52,853 nucleotides of DNA from Candidatus Arcticimaribacter sp. (GTDB lineage: Bacteria > Bacteroidota > Bacteroidia > Flavobacteriales > Flavobacteriaceae). Below the pieces are notes generated by a model. The model saw only the letters and a list, made by a program, of their open reading frames with translations, searched no databases and was not told the DNA's origin. Positions 1-9,285 of this stretch are shown piece by piece. The DNA is taken from the NCBI GenBank assembly GCA_011526265.1, contig WTJN01000034.1, forward strand, positions 1 through 52,853. The letters are read 5' to 3'. Every line of letters starts with the position of its first letter. Position 1 is the first letter of the stretch. A program made the translations under genes and the position numbers.

Positions 1-477
1 ATCCACCTGATCCACCCGACATTGAAAATAGGCTACCATGTGTGGGTGAATGCCACGACGTTTTTGTGCACTGTTTTGGTGGACGACCGCATGGATTTGT
101 ATCGGTTGGAGGTACCCACCAAAAAAGCGACATTGCTCCAAAGACAAGTGGGGCGCAGTTTGCACCACATACCGGGCACCTCCGATTTTAGCTTCATCCA
201 TTGGAAAGACCAACAGGCAATTGTGACACGTATTGATGCAGAAATGCAGGTTCAAAACGCATTGTTCACGCTTCCTCCGGGGGTACAGGATCACGCCTGG
301 CTTCCCAATGGCGCGCTTGTCTATGGTGAGGGACAGAAATTGTATTCCGTCCAACCCAACCAACCACCTCGCGTTTTAAAGGATTTCTCCCCCAAGGAAA
401 TTCAATCCATCAGTCGGATCGCCATCAGCCCCAACGGGCAGCGCATTGCCTTGGTGGGTGAAGAAATAAAATTGTAA
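1..477 (+). CDS. C-terminal part of a WD40-like/TolB-like beta-propeller protein (truncated at window start)
   Basis: Reading frame is open from base 1 to the stop at 475-477; ends with 'ISRIAISPNGQRIALVGEE', typical of PD40 propeller repeats. Confidence 0.6.
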   Translation: MHLIHPTLKIGYHVWVNATTFLCTVLVDDRMDLYRLEVPTKKATLLQRQVGRSLHHIPGTSDFSFIHWKDQQAIVTRIDAEMQVQNALFTLPPGVQDHAWLPNGALVYGEGQKLYSVQPNQPPRVLKDFSPKEIQSISRIAISPNGQRIALVGEEIKL

Positions 478-525
478 TTTAGAGGAAAACGATGCCGCTC
501 CAACATCCGCAAAGAAGGAAAACCT

Positions 526-2139
526 ATGATGGAGTACGATTTTATCATCATCGGAGCAGGATCAGCCGGTTGTGTCTTGGCCAATCGCCTGTCGGCCGAC
601 CCCCACAATAAGGTGTTATTGCTTGAGGCCGGTGGCCCTGATCGCCACCCCAATATTCACATCCCAGGGGCCTATGGAAAACTTCATAAAAGCAAAGTGG
701 ATTGGGGCTTTTGGACCGAACCGCAACAGCATGTGAACAACCGTAAAATCTACCTCCCCCGCGGGAAAACCTTGGGCGGCAGCAGTTCCACCAATGCCAT
801 GGCCTATGTGCGAGGCAACCGTGCCGACTATGACGGATGGGCCGAACTGGGAAACAAGGGCTGGAACTATGATGCTGTTCTCCCCTACTTTATCCGTTCG
901 GAGAAACACCAGCAGTACGCCGAGATGGACCACGATTATCATGGGAAGGACGGCCTTCTTTCGGTAGGTTTACCCACCCCCACCGATTCGCCTCTGGTCG
1001 AGGCCTTTATTCAGGCCTGTGCCGCGGAACGCATTCCAACCACCAAAGATTATAACGGTGCCCGACAAACAGGCGCTGGCCATGTGCATTGCACCATTGA
1101 CAATGGAAAACGCGCCAGTGCAGCAGCGGCATTTTTAAAGCCCGCCCTTGCACGAAAAAACCTTATGGTACTCACCCGTGCCCAGGTGACCAAGATCAAT
1201 TTTGAAGGCAAAAAAGCCGTGGGCGTCGTCTACAATCATGGAAAACGCAGCAAAACCGCCAAAGCCGCAAAAGAAGTCATTCTTTCGGCGGGGGCGTTTC
1301 ACTCACCACAGCTACTGCAAATCTCTGGCGTTGGCCCGGCCAAGGTGTTAAAAAATGCTGGGGTTGACGTGGTGCACGAACTCAAAGGGGTGGGGAAAAA
1401 TCTACACGATCATCTGTTTTACCCCATCTGTTGTTCCGCCAAAAAACAAGTGGGCATCAACCACTACATTCCCCCGTGGGCGCAATTCAAAGCGGGACTG
1501 CAGTATTTTTTACAAAACAAAGGCGTCTTTTGCAATGGCCCCCTCGAGGGGATGGCCTTCTTCGATTTGGAACGCCAGGGCAATAGCCCCAATTTCCAGT
1601 TTCATTTTTCCCCCATGTGGATGGGGAACTCCTATGCCTACGATGCCTATGATTTAAGCACCTTCCCAAAAGAGGATGGATATACGATTCTCCCTACCCT
1701 ATTGCATCCCAAAAGTCGGGGAACGGTGCACATCCAATCGCCCAATGCAACGATGGCGCCCGTGATTCAACCAAACTTTTTATCGGAGGAGGAAGATCTT
1801 GCACAATTGGTTCACGGCGGAAAAATTGCCGTGAAAGTCATGGAACAAAGCGTTTTGAAGAAACATCAAAAAGCCAAAGCATTCCCAAAGATCTATACCA
1901 GCGAAAGTGCATTAAAAGCTCACATTAAACAAACCTTGGAAACGGTGTACCATCCTGTCGGTACCTGTAAAATGGGCCATGACCCCATGGCGGTGGTCAA
2001 CGACCAACTTCAAGTGCACGGCTTAGAGCATCTTCGTGTGGTGGATGCATCGATCATGCCCAAAATTGTATCGGGCAATACCAATGCGCCGGTCTACATG
2101 ATTGCCGAAAAAGCCGCCGATTTGATTTTGAATGCCTAA
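526..2139 (+). CDS. GMC family oxidoreductase (choline/alcohol dehydrogenase-like, FAD-dependent)
   Basis: N-terminal FAD motif [39 protein letters not shown] signature, C-terminal [11 protein letters not shown]...[28 protein letters not shown]. Confidence 0.95.
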   Translation: MMEYDFIIIGAGSAGCVLANRLSADPHNKVLLLEAGGPDRHPNIHIPGAYGKLHKSKVDWGFWTEPQQHVNNRKIYLPRGKTLGGSSSTNAMAYVRGNRADYDGWAELGNKGWNYDAVLPYFIRSEKHQQYAEMDHDYHGKDGLLSVGLPTPTDSPLVEAFIQACAAERIPTTKDYNGARQTGAGHVHCTIDNGKRASAAAAFLKPALARKNLMVLTRAQVTKINFEGKKAVGVVYNHGKRSKTAKAAKEVILSAGAFHSPQLLQISGVGPAKVLKNAGVDVVHELKGVGKNLHDHLFYPICCSAKKQVGINHYIPPWAQFKAGLQYFLQNKGVFCNGPLEGMAFFDLERQGNSPNFQFHFSPMWMGNSYAYDAYDLSTFPKEDGYTILPTLLHPKSRGTVHIQSPNATMAPVIQPNFLSEEEDLAQLVHGGKIAVKVMEQSVLKKHQKAKAFPKIYTSESALKAHIKQTLETVYHPVGTCKMGHDPMAVVNDQLQVHGLEHLRVVDASIMPKIVSGNTNAPVYMIAEKAADLILNA

Positions 2140-2169
2140 CTTGAGTGAGTAACCCATAATGCTATCGTT

Positions 2170-3468
2170 TTGAAAAAACAAAGCACGCCAGTGGATCTAA
2201 AAACAGCCCCTATATCGACCCCGCCGCCAGGCTTTGGACAGATCATTCTGCTCATTTTTGCGGCGGAATCTATTTTTCTATTGCCCTTTTTGTTGGCCCG
2301 AATTTTCCGCCCCACTTTCTTGGCCGTTTTTGAGATCACCAACTTTGAATTGGGAACACTCTACTCGACCTATGGTGTCGTGGCATTGCTCTCCTATTTG
2401 TATGGGGGAACATTGGCTGACCGCTATTCTCCACGAAAGCTCATGGCAACATCCTTAGTGCTCACTGCTGCTGGGGGAATCCTCATGACCCAATATCCTT
2501 CTTTGCGCCTGCTTCAAATCCTTTACGGCTTTTGGGGCTTTTCGACCATTTTTCTTTTTTGGGCAGCCATGATCAAAGCCACCAGAAAATGGGGAGGACA
2601 CCACCAACAGGGACGTGCCTTTGGCTATTTGGAGGGCGGGCGAGGTTTGGTCGCAGCATTGATTGGAGGGGTTGGTGTCTACCTCCTGGCAGCCTTCTTA
2701 CCGAATCAAGTAGAACCTCTTTCCATCGCAGAAAGGCAAGCGTCTTTCCAGTCGGTCATTTGGTTCACTACAGCGCTTGTTGCGCTTGTGGGACTCGCGG
2801 TATTTTTCTTTCTCGATGATACGGAGATGCAAGGAACACAGCATCAATCCACGGCTTGGCATCACATCAAAACAGCGGCGCAGTATAACGTTGTGTGGTA
2901 TCTCATCGTCATTGTGGTCTGCGCCTATTGCGGTTACAAGGTCACGGATATCCTTTCGCTTTATGCGGCCGAAGTGATGGGTTTTGGTGAGGTCGATGCC
3001 GCCAAGGTCAGTGCTTTTCAAATGTATTTGCGCCCGCTAGTTTGTGTGAGTGTTGGCTACCTCGCCGATCGGCAAAGCAGCAGTAAATGGATTTTTTATG
3101 GTTTTGTGGTCTTGCTTTTCAGTGCCGCAGCCTTTGCCAGCGGAAAGATTGTGGCCACATACACTCCTCTCTTCATTGGGTTGGTCGTCACCACAGGTTT
3201 CGGGGTATACAGTCTGCGCACCTTGTACTTTTCGGTCATTAAAGAAGGGAAAATTCCTTTTACAATAACAGGAACTGCCGTTGGGATGATTTCAGTTGTT
3301 GGCTACACCCCAGATATTTTTATGGGGCCCGTGATGGGCTATTTTCTCGATGAATATCCGGGAATGGTCGGGCACCAAAAGGTTTTTTTGCTGTTGGCCG
3401 CATTCGCCTTGGTGGGCAGTGTCGTCGCTTTTATTTTGAAAAAAATGGTGCATCAAAATCACGCATAG
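2170..3468 (+). CDS. MFS transporter (TTG or downstream GTG start)
   Basis: About 12 hydrophobic segments; MFS motif 'YGGTLADRYSPRKLM' and 'GYLADRQSSSKW'; no in-frame ATG near the N-terminus. Confidence 0.88.
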   Translation: MKKQSTPVDLKTAPISTPPPGFGQIILLIFAAESIFLLPFLLARIFRPTFLAVFEITNFELGTLYSTYGVVALLSYLYGGTLADRYSPRKLMATSLVLTAAGGILMTQYPSLRLLQILYGFWGFSTIFLFWAAMIKATRKWGGHHQQGRAFGYLEGGRGLVAALIGGVGVYLLAAFLPNQVEPLSIAERQASFQSVIWFTTALVALVGLAVFFFLDDTEMQGTQHQSTAWHHIKTAAQYNVVWYLIVIVVCAYCGYKVTDILSLYAAEVMGFGEVDAAKVSAFQMYLRPLVCVSVGYLADRQSSSKWIFYGFVVLLFSAAAFASGKIVATYTPLFIGLVVTTGFGVYSLRTLYFSVIKEGKIPFTITGTAVGMISVVGYTPDIFMGPVMGYFLDEYPGMVGHQKVFLLLAAFALVGSVVAFILKKMVHQNHA

Positions 3469-3496
3469 CCACCGATATTTTTTTACCTTGAAAAAC

Positions 3497-6001
3497 ATGA
3501 ATCTATCCGCAGACTATCTCATTGTTGGCAGTGGCGCCATGGGCATGGCCTTTGCCGACATTCTTGTTGAAGAATCGGACGCTACACTCATTATTGTAGA
3601 CAAAAACGCAGCGCCGGGGGGGCACTGGAATTTTGCTTACCGATTTGTTCAGCTGCACCAACCCGCCGCCTTCTATGGTGTGAGCTCAAGAGAATTGAGC
3701 AACGGCACCACCGACCAACACGGCTTCAACGAAGGCTTTGCGAGTCTTTCCTCTCTTACCGAGATTCAACAGTATTACAAAGCAGTCATGGAAGAACAAT
3801 TCCTCCCCAGCGGACGTGTACAGTATTTCCCCCAGTGTGAATACATGGGCGAGCATCAATTCCGCTCGTTAGAAACAGGAGAAGTCTTCCAGGTTGATGT
3901 CGCAAAAAAACTGGTCAATGCGACCTATCTCAACACCTCGGTTCCCTCTACCCATACCCCCAACTTCAGTTGGAACAAAGGTACCTCCTTACGGCCCATC
4001 AATGATTTACCCGATCTGTACCAAAACCACGATCATTTCTGTATTATTGGTGGTGGAAAAACGGGCATGGACGCCATCATCTATCTTTTGCAAAACAATG
4101 TTTCTGCCAATGCAATCAGTTGGGTCATTTCCCGAGACAGCTGGGTCATTGACCGCGCAACTACCCAAAACACCGCTGACTTCTTTGTGCAGAGTATTGG
4201 GAATCAGGCGCATCAGTTTGAAGCCTTAACCGAAGCCAGCTCCATCGACGATCTTTTCCTTCGTTTGGAAGAGAAAGGGGTATTGATGCGTTTAGACAAA
4301 AACATTGTCCCAAAACAATTCCACGGCGCCACCGTGAGCAAAAAAGAATGGGCAGCGCTGCAAACGGTAGGGACAACCATTCGGAAAGGGAGAGTCAAAC
4401 GCATCAACGACAACACCCTGTTTTTTGATCAAGCCGAACACCATTGCCCGGACAACACTCTTTTTGTGGACTGTTCTGCGACGCCCATTCGCAAAGACCT
4501 AAAAAGCGTTCCTATCTTTCAAGACAAGCACATCACCCTACAAACGGTGCGCTCCTATCAGCCTGCGTTTAGTGCTGCTTTTGCAGCACACGTGGAATTG
4601 AACTATCCCAACGATAAAGAAAAAAACAAACGCACTGGGGTTGTTCCCCTACCGGATCGGGATACCGACTGGCTACGCGGACTAGCGGCCACCACCACCA
4701 ACCAATTGACGTGGAGTAGTGACAAACCCCTTCGCCAGTGGATGACCCAAAATCGATTGGATGGATTCAGCCACTTGGTGCGAGGAATCGCCAAAGACGA
4801 TCTTCCAAAGCAAAAAATCATACAGCGACTAAAAACCAATGGCCTTCCGGCCATGATGAAACTGCAACAATTTATTCAAGTACTCGACCAAATGGAACAA
4901 AAAAAAGTCAACAACCCACTCTTTCAAGTGGAAAAGAAACTCTTCTTCAAACACGAGTTGGTAGCCTCCCCTGCTTTGAAAGGAACCACAGGCGAAGGGC
5001 AAATTCTAGTAAAAATTGATCGATTTGCCTATACGGCCAACAACATTACTTATGCCGCCACCGGCGATGTCATTCGCTATTGGGAATTTTTCCCGGCTTT
5101 GGGGGACCGAAAAGACCTAATGGGTGTTATTCCCGTTTGGGGATTTGCCGATGTCGTTGAATCCAATTGTGAAGATGTTCCCGTTGGCGATCGCATCTAT
5201 GGATATTTCCCACCGACCGCTTTCTTGATGATGCACCCACAGAAAGTGCAAAAAGAACGTTTTTTTGAGGGCGCACCCCACCGTCAATCCTTGCCCATGG
5301 GATATAATCTGTATCGACGTGTCAACAACGAAGCCCAGTACAATCCTCGTTACGACAACGATCGTGCTTTGCTTTTTCCGCTATTCCTAACGTCCTTTTG
5401 CCTTTGGGACAGTCTTCAAGAGCAAGATTGGTTTGGTGCGGCACAGGTCTTGGTATTAAGCGCCTCGAGCAAAACCAGTATCGGGCTAGGCTATGCGCTT
5501 CAACGCGACCCCTCGGCACCCAAGTCTCTGGGCGTGACCTCCGAAAAAAATCAATCCGCCACGCAAAGCCTGGGCATTTGGGATGAAGTGATCACTTATG
5601 ACCAAATCGAGCAATTGGATGCCACCGTCCCTACGGTGATTGTGGACATGTCGGGAAACAATGCAGTGCTTCAGTTGCTGCATCAGCATTTTGGCGATCA
5701 AATGAAGTTTACCCTCAAGGTGGGGCTCACCCACTGGTCCAAAGCCAATCCAAATGTGGGGACCAACAACCAGCGAAGTAAATTTTTCTTCGCTCCGGCA
5801 CACATCGAAAAAAGGTTCAAGGAATGGGGACCTGCTCGTTTTGACGAAAAAGTAAATGGCTTTTTCATGGAAACCGTGCAAAAAACAAAAGACTGGCTGG
5901 AGTACAACGAAATGGAAGGCCTAGAGGCCTTGGCCAAAGTGCACCCCGAAGTGTGCAATGGAACACGTTCCCCCAAAGAAGGCATCATCATAAAACTGTA
6001 A
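3497..6001 (+). CDS. Fusion protein: N-terminal FAD/NAD(P)-binding oxidoreductase + C-terminal DUF2855 domain
   Basis: Rossmann motifs GSGAMGMAFAD and IGGGKTGMDA in the N-terminal half (about 3497-4900); C-terminal half (about 4905-6001) has DUF2855-like 'FAYTANNITYAATGDVIRYWEFFPA', 'WGFADVVES', 'HRQSLPMGYNLYRR', 'VLVLSASSKTSIGLGYAL', 'VDMSGN'. ORF track begins at TTG 3488; ATG at 3497 preferred. Confidence 0.85.
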   Translation: MNLSADYLIVGSGAMGMAFADILVEESDATLIIVDKNAAPGGHWNFAYRFVQLHQPAAFYGVSSRELSNGTTDQHGFNEGFASLSSLTEIQQYYKAVMEEQFLPSGRVQYFPQCEYMGEHQFRSLETGEVFQVDVAKKLVNATYLNTSVPSTHTPNFSWNKGTSLRPINDLPDLYQNHDHFCIIGGGKTGMDAIIYLLQNNVSANAISWVISRDSWVIDRATTQNTADFFVQSIGNQAHQFEALTEASSIDDLFLRLEEKGVLMRLDKNIVPKQFHGATVSKKEWAALQTVGTTIRKGRVKRINDNTLFFDQAEHHCPDNTLFVDCSATPIRKDLKSVPIFQDKHITLQTVRSYQPAFSAAFAAHVELNYPNDKEKNKRTGVVPLPDRDTDWLRGLAATTTNQLTWSSDKPLRQWMTQNRLDGFSHLVRGIAKDDLPKQKIIQRLKTNGLPAMMKLQQFIQVLDQMEQKKVNNPLFQVEKKLFFKHELVASPALKGTTGEGQILVKIDRFAYTANNITYAATGDVIRYWEFFPALGDRKDLMGVIPVWGFADVVESNCEDVPVGDRIYGYFPPTAFLMMHPQKVQKERFFEGAPHRQSLPMGYNLYRRVNNEAQYNPRYDNDRALLFPLFLTSFCLWDSLQEQDWFGAAQVLVLSASSKTSIGLGYALQRDPSAPKSLGVTSEKNQSATQSLGIWDEVITYDQIEQLDATVPTVIVDMSGNNAVLQLLHQHFGDQMKFTLKVGLTHWSKANPNVGTNNQRSKFFFAPAHIEKRFKEWGPARFDEKVNGFFMETVQKTKDWLEYNEMEGLEALAKVHPEVCNGTRSPKEGIIIKL

Positions 6002-6003
6002 GC

Positions 6004-6465
6004 ATGTATCAATTGGCCCAAATCAATATTGCAAAAATGAAAGGGGAAGATATCAATGCCCCCATCATGAAAGACTTTGTTGAGAACATTGACCGCATCA
6101 ACCAATTGGCCGAAGCAAGCCCAGGCTTTGTATGGCGATTAAAGGACGAAGGAGACAACGCCTTGTCTATCAATCCTTTTCCAGATAATAGCCTGCTGAT
6201 CAACGTTTCAGTTTGGACGGATGTAGAGCATTTGAAACAGTACGTCTACCAAAGTATGCATGCCGAAATCATGCAGCGCAAACGGGAGTGGTTTCATCAC
6301 ATTAAAGGCTTTTACTATGCTTTATGGTGGATAAAAACTGGCGAGTATCCCAGTGCAGAAAAAGCGGCAAAGAAGTTATCACAATTGCAAGCCAAAGGTC
6401 CCAATCAGGAGGTGTTTACTTTCAATACCGCCTACCCTCCACCACCAAACACAGCGAACTTATGA
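6004..6465 (+). CDS. DUF3291 domain-containing protein
   Basis: MYQLAQINIAKMKGEDINAPIMKDFVENIDRINQLAEASPGFVWRL...; ATG at 6004 follows the upstream stop with no spacing. Confidence 0.85.
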   Translation: MYQLAQINIAKMKGEDINAPIMKDFVENIDRINQLAEASPGFVWRLKDEGDNALSINPFPDNSLLINVSVWTDVEHLKQYVYQSMHAEIMQRKREWFHHIKGFYYALWWIKTGEYPSAEKAAKKLSQLQAKGPNQEVFTFNTAYPPPPNTANL

Positions 6466-6707
6466 TGAAAATGATGAAAATAGGAGGAATTGCAGGATGC
6501 GCCTTGGGTTTTGCGTGTGGTTATCTCTATGGGGTCGGTGGATTTGTCTTCGATATTTTTCATACAGGGATCAACCGTGGCAGCTGGCTCGCGCTGAATG
6601 CACTGTGGGGAATGCCGCTTCTCTTTACGGGGATAGGAAGCACCTTGGGTTTGTTTGTTGGTTTGCTGCTCTACTTGAGCAAAAAACTTTCAACGGCCAA
6701 GCGGTAA
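6462..6707 (+). CDS. Small hydrophobic membrane protein (about 81 aa)
   Basis: ATGA overlap with the upstream stop; two predicted TM stretches (IGGIAGCALGFACGYLYGVGGFVF; LLFTGIGSTLGLFVGLLLYL); tail overlaps aroQ convergently. Confidence 0.6.
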   Translation: MMKMMKIGGIAGCALGFACGYLYGVGGFVFDIFHTGINRGSWLALNALWGMPLLFTGIGSTLGLFVGLLLYLSKKLSTAKR

Positions 6708-7090
6708 ACGTCCAGCCCAAACCCCACTATTATCCCCTTGACATGCGGAGTAATGTAGGACGTATGGCGGAAATCCTCACGAGCAAATGTGTTTGAAATG
6801 TGTACTTCAATCACGCTGGTATCAATGGCTTTGATGGCATCGCCAATTCCGACAGAGGTGTGGGTGTAGGCCGCAGCATTGAGAATGATCCCATCCGAGG
6901 AAAAGCCAACATTATGCAAAGCATCGATGATCTCTCCCTCAACGTTGGATTGAAAGTAGTCGAATTCTACCGCTGGAAAACGATTTTTGAGCGTATCGAA
7001 ATAATCAAGAAAGCTTTGTGCCCCATAAATCCCCGGCTCGCGTTGGCCGAGTAAATTCAAATTAGGCCCATTGATAATACTGATTTTCAT
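6671..7090 (-). CDS. aroQ: Type II 3-dehydroquinate dehydratase
   Basis: MKISIINGPNLNLLGQREPGIYG... FQSNVEGEIIDALH... ILNAAAYTHTSVGIGDAI... EVHISNTFAREDFRHTSYI. Confidence 0.96.
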   Translation of the reverse strand: MKISIINGPNLNLLGQREPGIYGAQSFLDYFDTLKNRFPAVEFDYFQSNVEGEIIDALHNVGFSSDGIILNAAAYTHTSVGIGDAIKAIDTSVIEVHISNTFAREDFRHTSYITPHVKGIIVGFGLDVYRLAVESFLLK

Positions 7091-7169
7091 GGGTTAAAAA
7101 TACCCTAATTTTTTGAAAAATGTGGGGTAGACTCCTCTATCAAATGATTATCTTCACTAAAAAAAGAAG

Positions 7170-7484
7170 ATGAGCCAAGCTGTATATTCATTTGGACGCA
7201 TGAAAATCAAAGACTATGAGCAGTACTTGAAAACCTATGGCGTTCCCTTTTTGCCCATACTAACCAAATATGGTGGAAAGTTATTGGCGGCGACAAAGAA
7301 CGGTCGGGTAATCGAAGGGACAGAAGAGGGCAACTGGACGGTGCTAATCGCATTTCCCGATGGGAAATCAGCGGCCACATTTTATCAATCGCCAGAATAC
7401 GCTCCCTTAAAAAAACTCCGATTGGAAACCCTGACCGACAGTGCCCTGGCCATTACCTTCCCCGCAGAAATACCCACTGAATGA
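7170..7484 (+). CDS. DUF1330 domain-containing protein
   Basis: KDYEQYLKTYGVPFLPILTKYGGKLLAATKNGRVIEG...FPDGKSAATFYQSPEYAPLKKLR is the DUF1330 pattern. Confidence 0.85.
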   Translation: MSQAVYSFGRMKIKDYEQYLKTYGVPFLPILTKYGGKLLAATKNGRVIEGTEEGNWTVLIAFPDGKSAATFYQSPEYAPLKKLRLETLTDSALAITFPAEIPTE

Positions 7485-8386
7485 GGACGTTACTCTCCTT
7501 TTTGCTTTGGGGTTCGATGTTTTTTGTGCAGGCCCAAGAAGTGACACTCACCGTTTTGGGCATTGCGCAAGACGCAGGGGCGCCTCAAATGAATTGTACA
7601 AAAAAATGCTGTGAGAATCGATGGGGTGAAAAAGCAGTACCAGTCGTCGCTCTCGGCGTGGCCGATACAGACACCAATCGGTTTTTTTTGTTTGAAGCTA
7701 CCCCGGATCTTCCCGAACAACACCACTTCATGCAGCAAGCATACCCTCTTCAAACACTGGGTGGAATTTTTCTTACTCATGCGCACATTGGTCACTACAG
7801 CGGCTTGATGTATTTGGGAAAAGAAGCCATGGGCGCCAAGAAAGTCACCGTATACGCAATGCCTCGCATGCGTAATTTCCTCAACAACAACGCACCTTGG
7901 GATCAATTGATCACCGAAAGCAATATCCGCATTCACCCACTCACAGATGGGAAAAGGGTCGATATCTCTCGCCAACTGAAGGTGACACCCTTGCAGGTGC
8001 CCCACCGAGATGAATATTCTGAAACGGTTGGCTATGTGATCGAAGGGCCCACCAAAAAAGCACTCTTTATTCCAGACATCGACAAATGGGAACGTTGGGA
8101 AACAGCCATTGAAACCGTGTTGAGCACGGTTGATTATGCCTTTTTAGATGCAACTTTCTTTGATGGAACTGAACTCCCCAACCGTGATATGGCCGCCATC
8201 CCCCACCCTTTTGTACTTGAAAGCATGGACCGATGGAAAGATTTACCGCTTGCAGAAAAATCTAAAATTTTTCTCATCCATTTCAACCACACCAATGCAC
8301 TACTGCAACCTAACAGCCCTGCTGTTGAGCGCGTCAAAAAAGCAGGCCTTCAAATTGCAAAAGTAGGACAACAATTCCAGCTCTAA
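7481..8386 (+). CDS. PqqB-like MBL-fold metallohydrolase, secreted or periplasmic
   Basis: N-terminal signal-like segment; LTVLGIAQDAGAPQMNC; metal motif THAHIGHYSG; 4-nt overlap with the DUF1330 gene. Confidence 0.85.
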   Translation: MRTLLSFLLWGSMFFVQAQEVTLTVLGIAQDAGAPQMNCTKKCCENRWGEKAVPVVALGVADTDTNRFFLFEATPDLPEQHHFMQQAYPLQTLGGIFLTHAHIGHYSGLMYLGKEAMGAKKVTVYAMPRMRNFLNNNAPWDQLITESNIRIHPLTDGKRVDISRQLKVTPLQVPHRDEYSETVGYVIEGPTKKALFIPDIDKWERWETAIETVLSTVDYAFLDATFFDGTELPNRDMAAIPHPFVLESMDRWKDLPLAEKSKIFLIHFNHTNALLQPNSPAVERVKKAGLQIAKVGQQFQL

Positions 8387-8388
8387 TT

Positions 8389-9285
8389 ATGCAATGGGAA
8401 CAGGCGCTTAAACATTATAAAATTTATCTTCGGTTGGAACGCGGCTTGTCTGACAACACCATCAAAAGTTATGCTTTTGACCTCCAAGCGTTCATTGATT
8501 TTTGCACCAACAATACAACCGCAGTAACGCCCATCAATGCAACAAAAGAAGATATACAAGCCTATTTGTATCAAACTGCGCAAACGGTCAATGCCCGGAC
8601 ACAAGCGCGGCAAATATCAGGGTTGAAAAGCTTTTTTAACTACCTGATCATTGAGCATCTCCGCACCTCTTCGCCCATGGAGTTTATCGAAACTCCGAAG
8701 ATAGGCCGAAAGTTGCCGGAAGTGCTGAGTCTGCAACAAATCGACAAAATGATTGCGGTTTTTGATCGAAATAGCCCCCTTGGTCAGCGCAATGTGGCCA
8801 TCCTAGAAATCCTTTATGGCAGCGGATTACGGGTCAGTGAACTCATTCAACTGAGAATCTCCGACATTCATTTTGACGAACAATTATTACTCATCACAGG
8901 AAAAGGAAACAAACAGCGATTGGTGCCCCTAGGCGGGGTTTGTGCGGCGCAATTGACAACCTATTTGGAGAATTTTCGTTCGGCACAAAAAATTGCTCCT
9001 GAAGCGCGCGATATTGTTTTTTTAAATCGTCGAGGTAAAGCGCTCACACGGGCCATGATCTTTACTATTGTGCGACAGGCAGCAGCACGGGCTGGCATCA
9101 AAAAAACAATCAGTCCGCATTCTTTTCGTCATTCCTTTGCAACGCATTTGCTGGAAAATGGTGCAGATTTGCGCTCAATTCAAATCATGATGGGACATGA
9201 AAGCATTACCACCACGGAGGTCTATGTCCATCTCAACACCAAGTTTTTATCCGAAAGTCTCATGACTTTTCACCCGAGGGGCTAA
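8389..9285 (+). CDS. xerD: Tyrosine recombinase XerD/XerC
   Basis: LYGSGLRVSELIQLRISDI, HSFRHSFATHLLENGADLRSIQIMMGHESITTTEVYVH: catalytic R-H-R-H-Y present. Confidence 0.95.
   Translation: MQWEQALKHYKIYLRLERGLSDNTIKSYAFDLQAFIDFCTNNTTAVTPINATKEDIQAYLYQTAQTVNARTQARQISGLKSFFNYLIIEHLRTSSPMEFIETPKIGRKLPEVLSLQQIDKMIAVFDRNSPLGQRNVAILEILYGSGLRVSELIQLRISDIHFDEQLLLITGKGNKQRLVPLGGVCAAQLTTYLENFRSAQKIAPEARDIVFLNRRGKALTRAMIFTIVRQAAARAGIKKTISPHSFRHSFATHLLENGADLRSIQIMMGHESITTTEVYVHLNTKFLSESLMTFHPRG

Noticed and set aside
8389-9285. XerD-like recombinase as mark of an integrative element
   Set aside because: Full-length housekeeping XerD-type protein in a core context near aroQ; no att-like repeats or cargo recognised.
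9282-9285. 4-nt overlap of xerD and rprY stop codons
   Set aside because: Convergent stop overlap is common in compact genomes and needs no special explanation.
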